Program-made: the position numbers and the translations under genes | Notes under the pieces: model-generated | What the model was told of the DNA's origin: nothing | The model's input: only the letters and a program-made list of their open reading frames with translations | Databases searched by the model: none | Shown here: positions 4,951-5,486 of the stretch, in pieces | How the letters are laid out: every line of letters begins with the position of its first letter | Position numbering within the stretch: position 1 is the stretch's first letter | Source of the DNA: Methylovulum sp. | GTDB lineage: Bacteria; Pseudomonadota; Gammaproteobacteria; Methylococcales; Methylomonadaceae | Assembly: GCA_028713595.1 (NCBI GenBank) | Contig: JAQTNZ010000211.1 | Coordinates: 1-5,486, forward strand | DNA: 5,486 nt | Direction: 5' to 3'

Positions 4951-5486
4951 CTAAACGATCAAATCCCCGTCCTTTGGGGCGGGGAGGCTGTCAAAGGCCG
5001 GCAGTTGGATGATAAAGCCCGCGCCGACTTTCCGGCGGGTATCCACCCAAATCGCCCCGCCATGTTCTTCTATGATTTTTTTCACAATCGCAAGGCCCAG
5101 GCCAGTGCCTTTGGCCTTGGTGGTGACATAAGGCTCAAAGATGGTTTCGATTTGCTCGTCCTTGATGCCAGGGCCATCATCATACAAGGCAATTTCGATA
5201 AAATCAGTGCCATTTTTTTGTACCCGGTGCAGGTCGATTTCAATCAGGCCTTGCGAGTCTATCGCTTCCAAGGCATTTTTAAGCAGGTTATGCAGCACTT
5301 GCCGGATGCTGATAGGGTCGCCTTCGATCAGCAAGCCGCCGCCGGCCTCATAATGGGCCTTGAATTTCACCCCGGATTTGAGCACATACAGCGCCAACAC
5401 TTCCTGGGCCAGTTGCGGCAAATCAATCGCCACCGTCTGCTTTTTCGAGGGTTTGGCGTATTCGGAGAAATCATCGACCATTTCTT
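4951..5486 (-). CDS. ntrY: NtrY-type sensor histidine kinase, C-terminal part (5' end outside window)
   Basis: The frame is open to the right edge (a Glu codon precedes the Met at 5481), so this is the C-terminal about 177 residues of a larger membrane kinase. The Met at 5481 is internal: M-V-D-D-F-S-E-Y-A-K matches the segment just after the H-box helices in NtrY kinases. Counting from that Met, the HATPase_c domain shows the N box QVLHNLLKNALEAI (61-74), the G1 box D-D-G-P-G-I (101-106), the F box F-E-P-Y-V-T-T-K (115-122) and the G2 box G-T-G-L-G-L (125-130). All ATP-binding motifs look intact. The phosphorylated His, HAMP/PAS parts and membrane helices are beyond the window. It should phosphorylate NtrX, encoded downstream. 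The stop is TAG. The gap to ntrX is 208 bases and contains repeats, wider than I would expect for this pair. Confidence 0.92.
   Translation of the reverse strand, partial: EMVDDFSEYAKPSKKQTVAIDLPQLAQEVLALYVLKSGVKFKAHYEAGGGLLIEGDPISIRQVLHNLLKNALEAIDSQGLIEIDLHRVQKNGTDFIEIALYDDGPGIKDEQIETIFEPYVTTKAKGTGLGLAIVKKIIEEHGGAIWVDTRRKVGAGFIIQLPAFDSLPAPKDGDLIV

Overview
This window looks like a chromosomal segment of a gammaproteobacterium. I would place it in or near the Methylococcales (methanotrophs), with modest confidence. The evidence is the ribosomal protein sequences, the ntrY-ntrX arrangement, and a density of dispersed inverted repeats that resembles those genomes. No sequence search could be run, so the taxon is an inference.

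Layout. (1) Positions 2-1581, plus strand: the 3' end of a helical-repeat (TPR-like) protein gene, translationally coupled to a complete HupE/UreJ-type membrane protein gene. (2) Positions 1582-2123: a 542-base gene-free stretch. It holds two adjacent MITE-like elements that share terminal repeats but carry different inverted-repeat cores, then a rho-independent terminator facing the next operon. (3) Positions 2124-2956, minus strand: the conserved rplM-rpsI operon (ribosomal proteins uL13 and uS9), with a plausible sigma70 promoter at 2999-3027. (4) Positions 2957-3377: a gene-free stretch with that promoter, a long GC-rich dispersed repeat and a terminator for ntrX. (5) Positions 3378-5486, minus strand: a complete NtrX-type response regulator and, upstream of it, the 3' end of its partner sensor kinase NtrY. 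The two genes are separated by 208 bases that contain a second copy of a 49-base repeat and a 22-bp perfect hairpin.

How the genes relate. The TPR-like/HupE pair probably forms one unit acting at the envelope, possibly in metal handling. rplM-rpsI is housekeeping translation. NtrY-NtrX is a two-component system of the nitrogen/redox-responsive family. The main protein-level oddity is NtrX: its receiver and DNA-binding domains look intact, but its AAA+ domain lacks the GAFTGA loop, the Walker B aspartate and one arginine-finger position. It is therefore unlikely to be a normal sigma54 activator. The main DNA-level oddity is the set of modular repeats filling all three longer intergenic gaps, above all the paired elements at 1601-2033. 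I found no tRNA, rRNA, CRISPR array, transposase or prophage gene.
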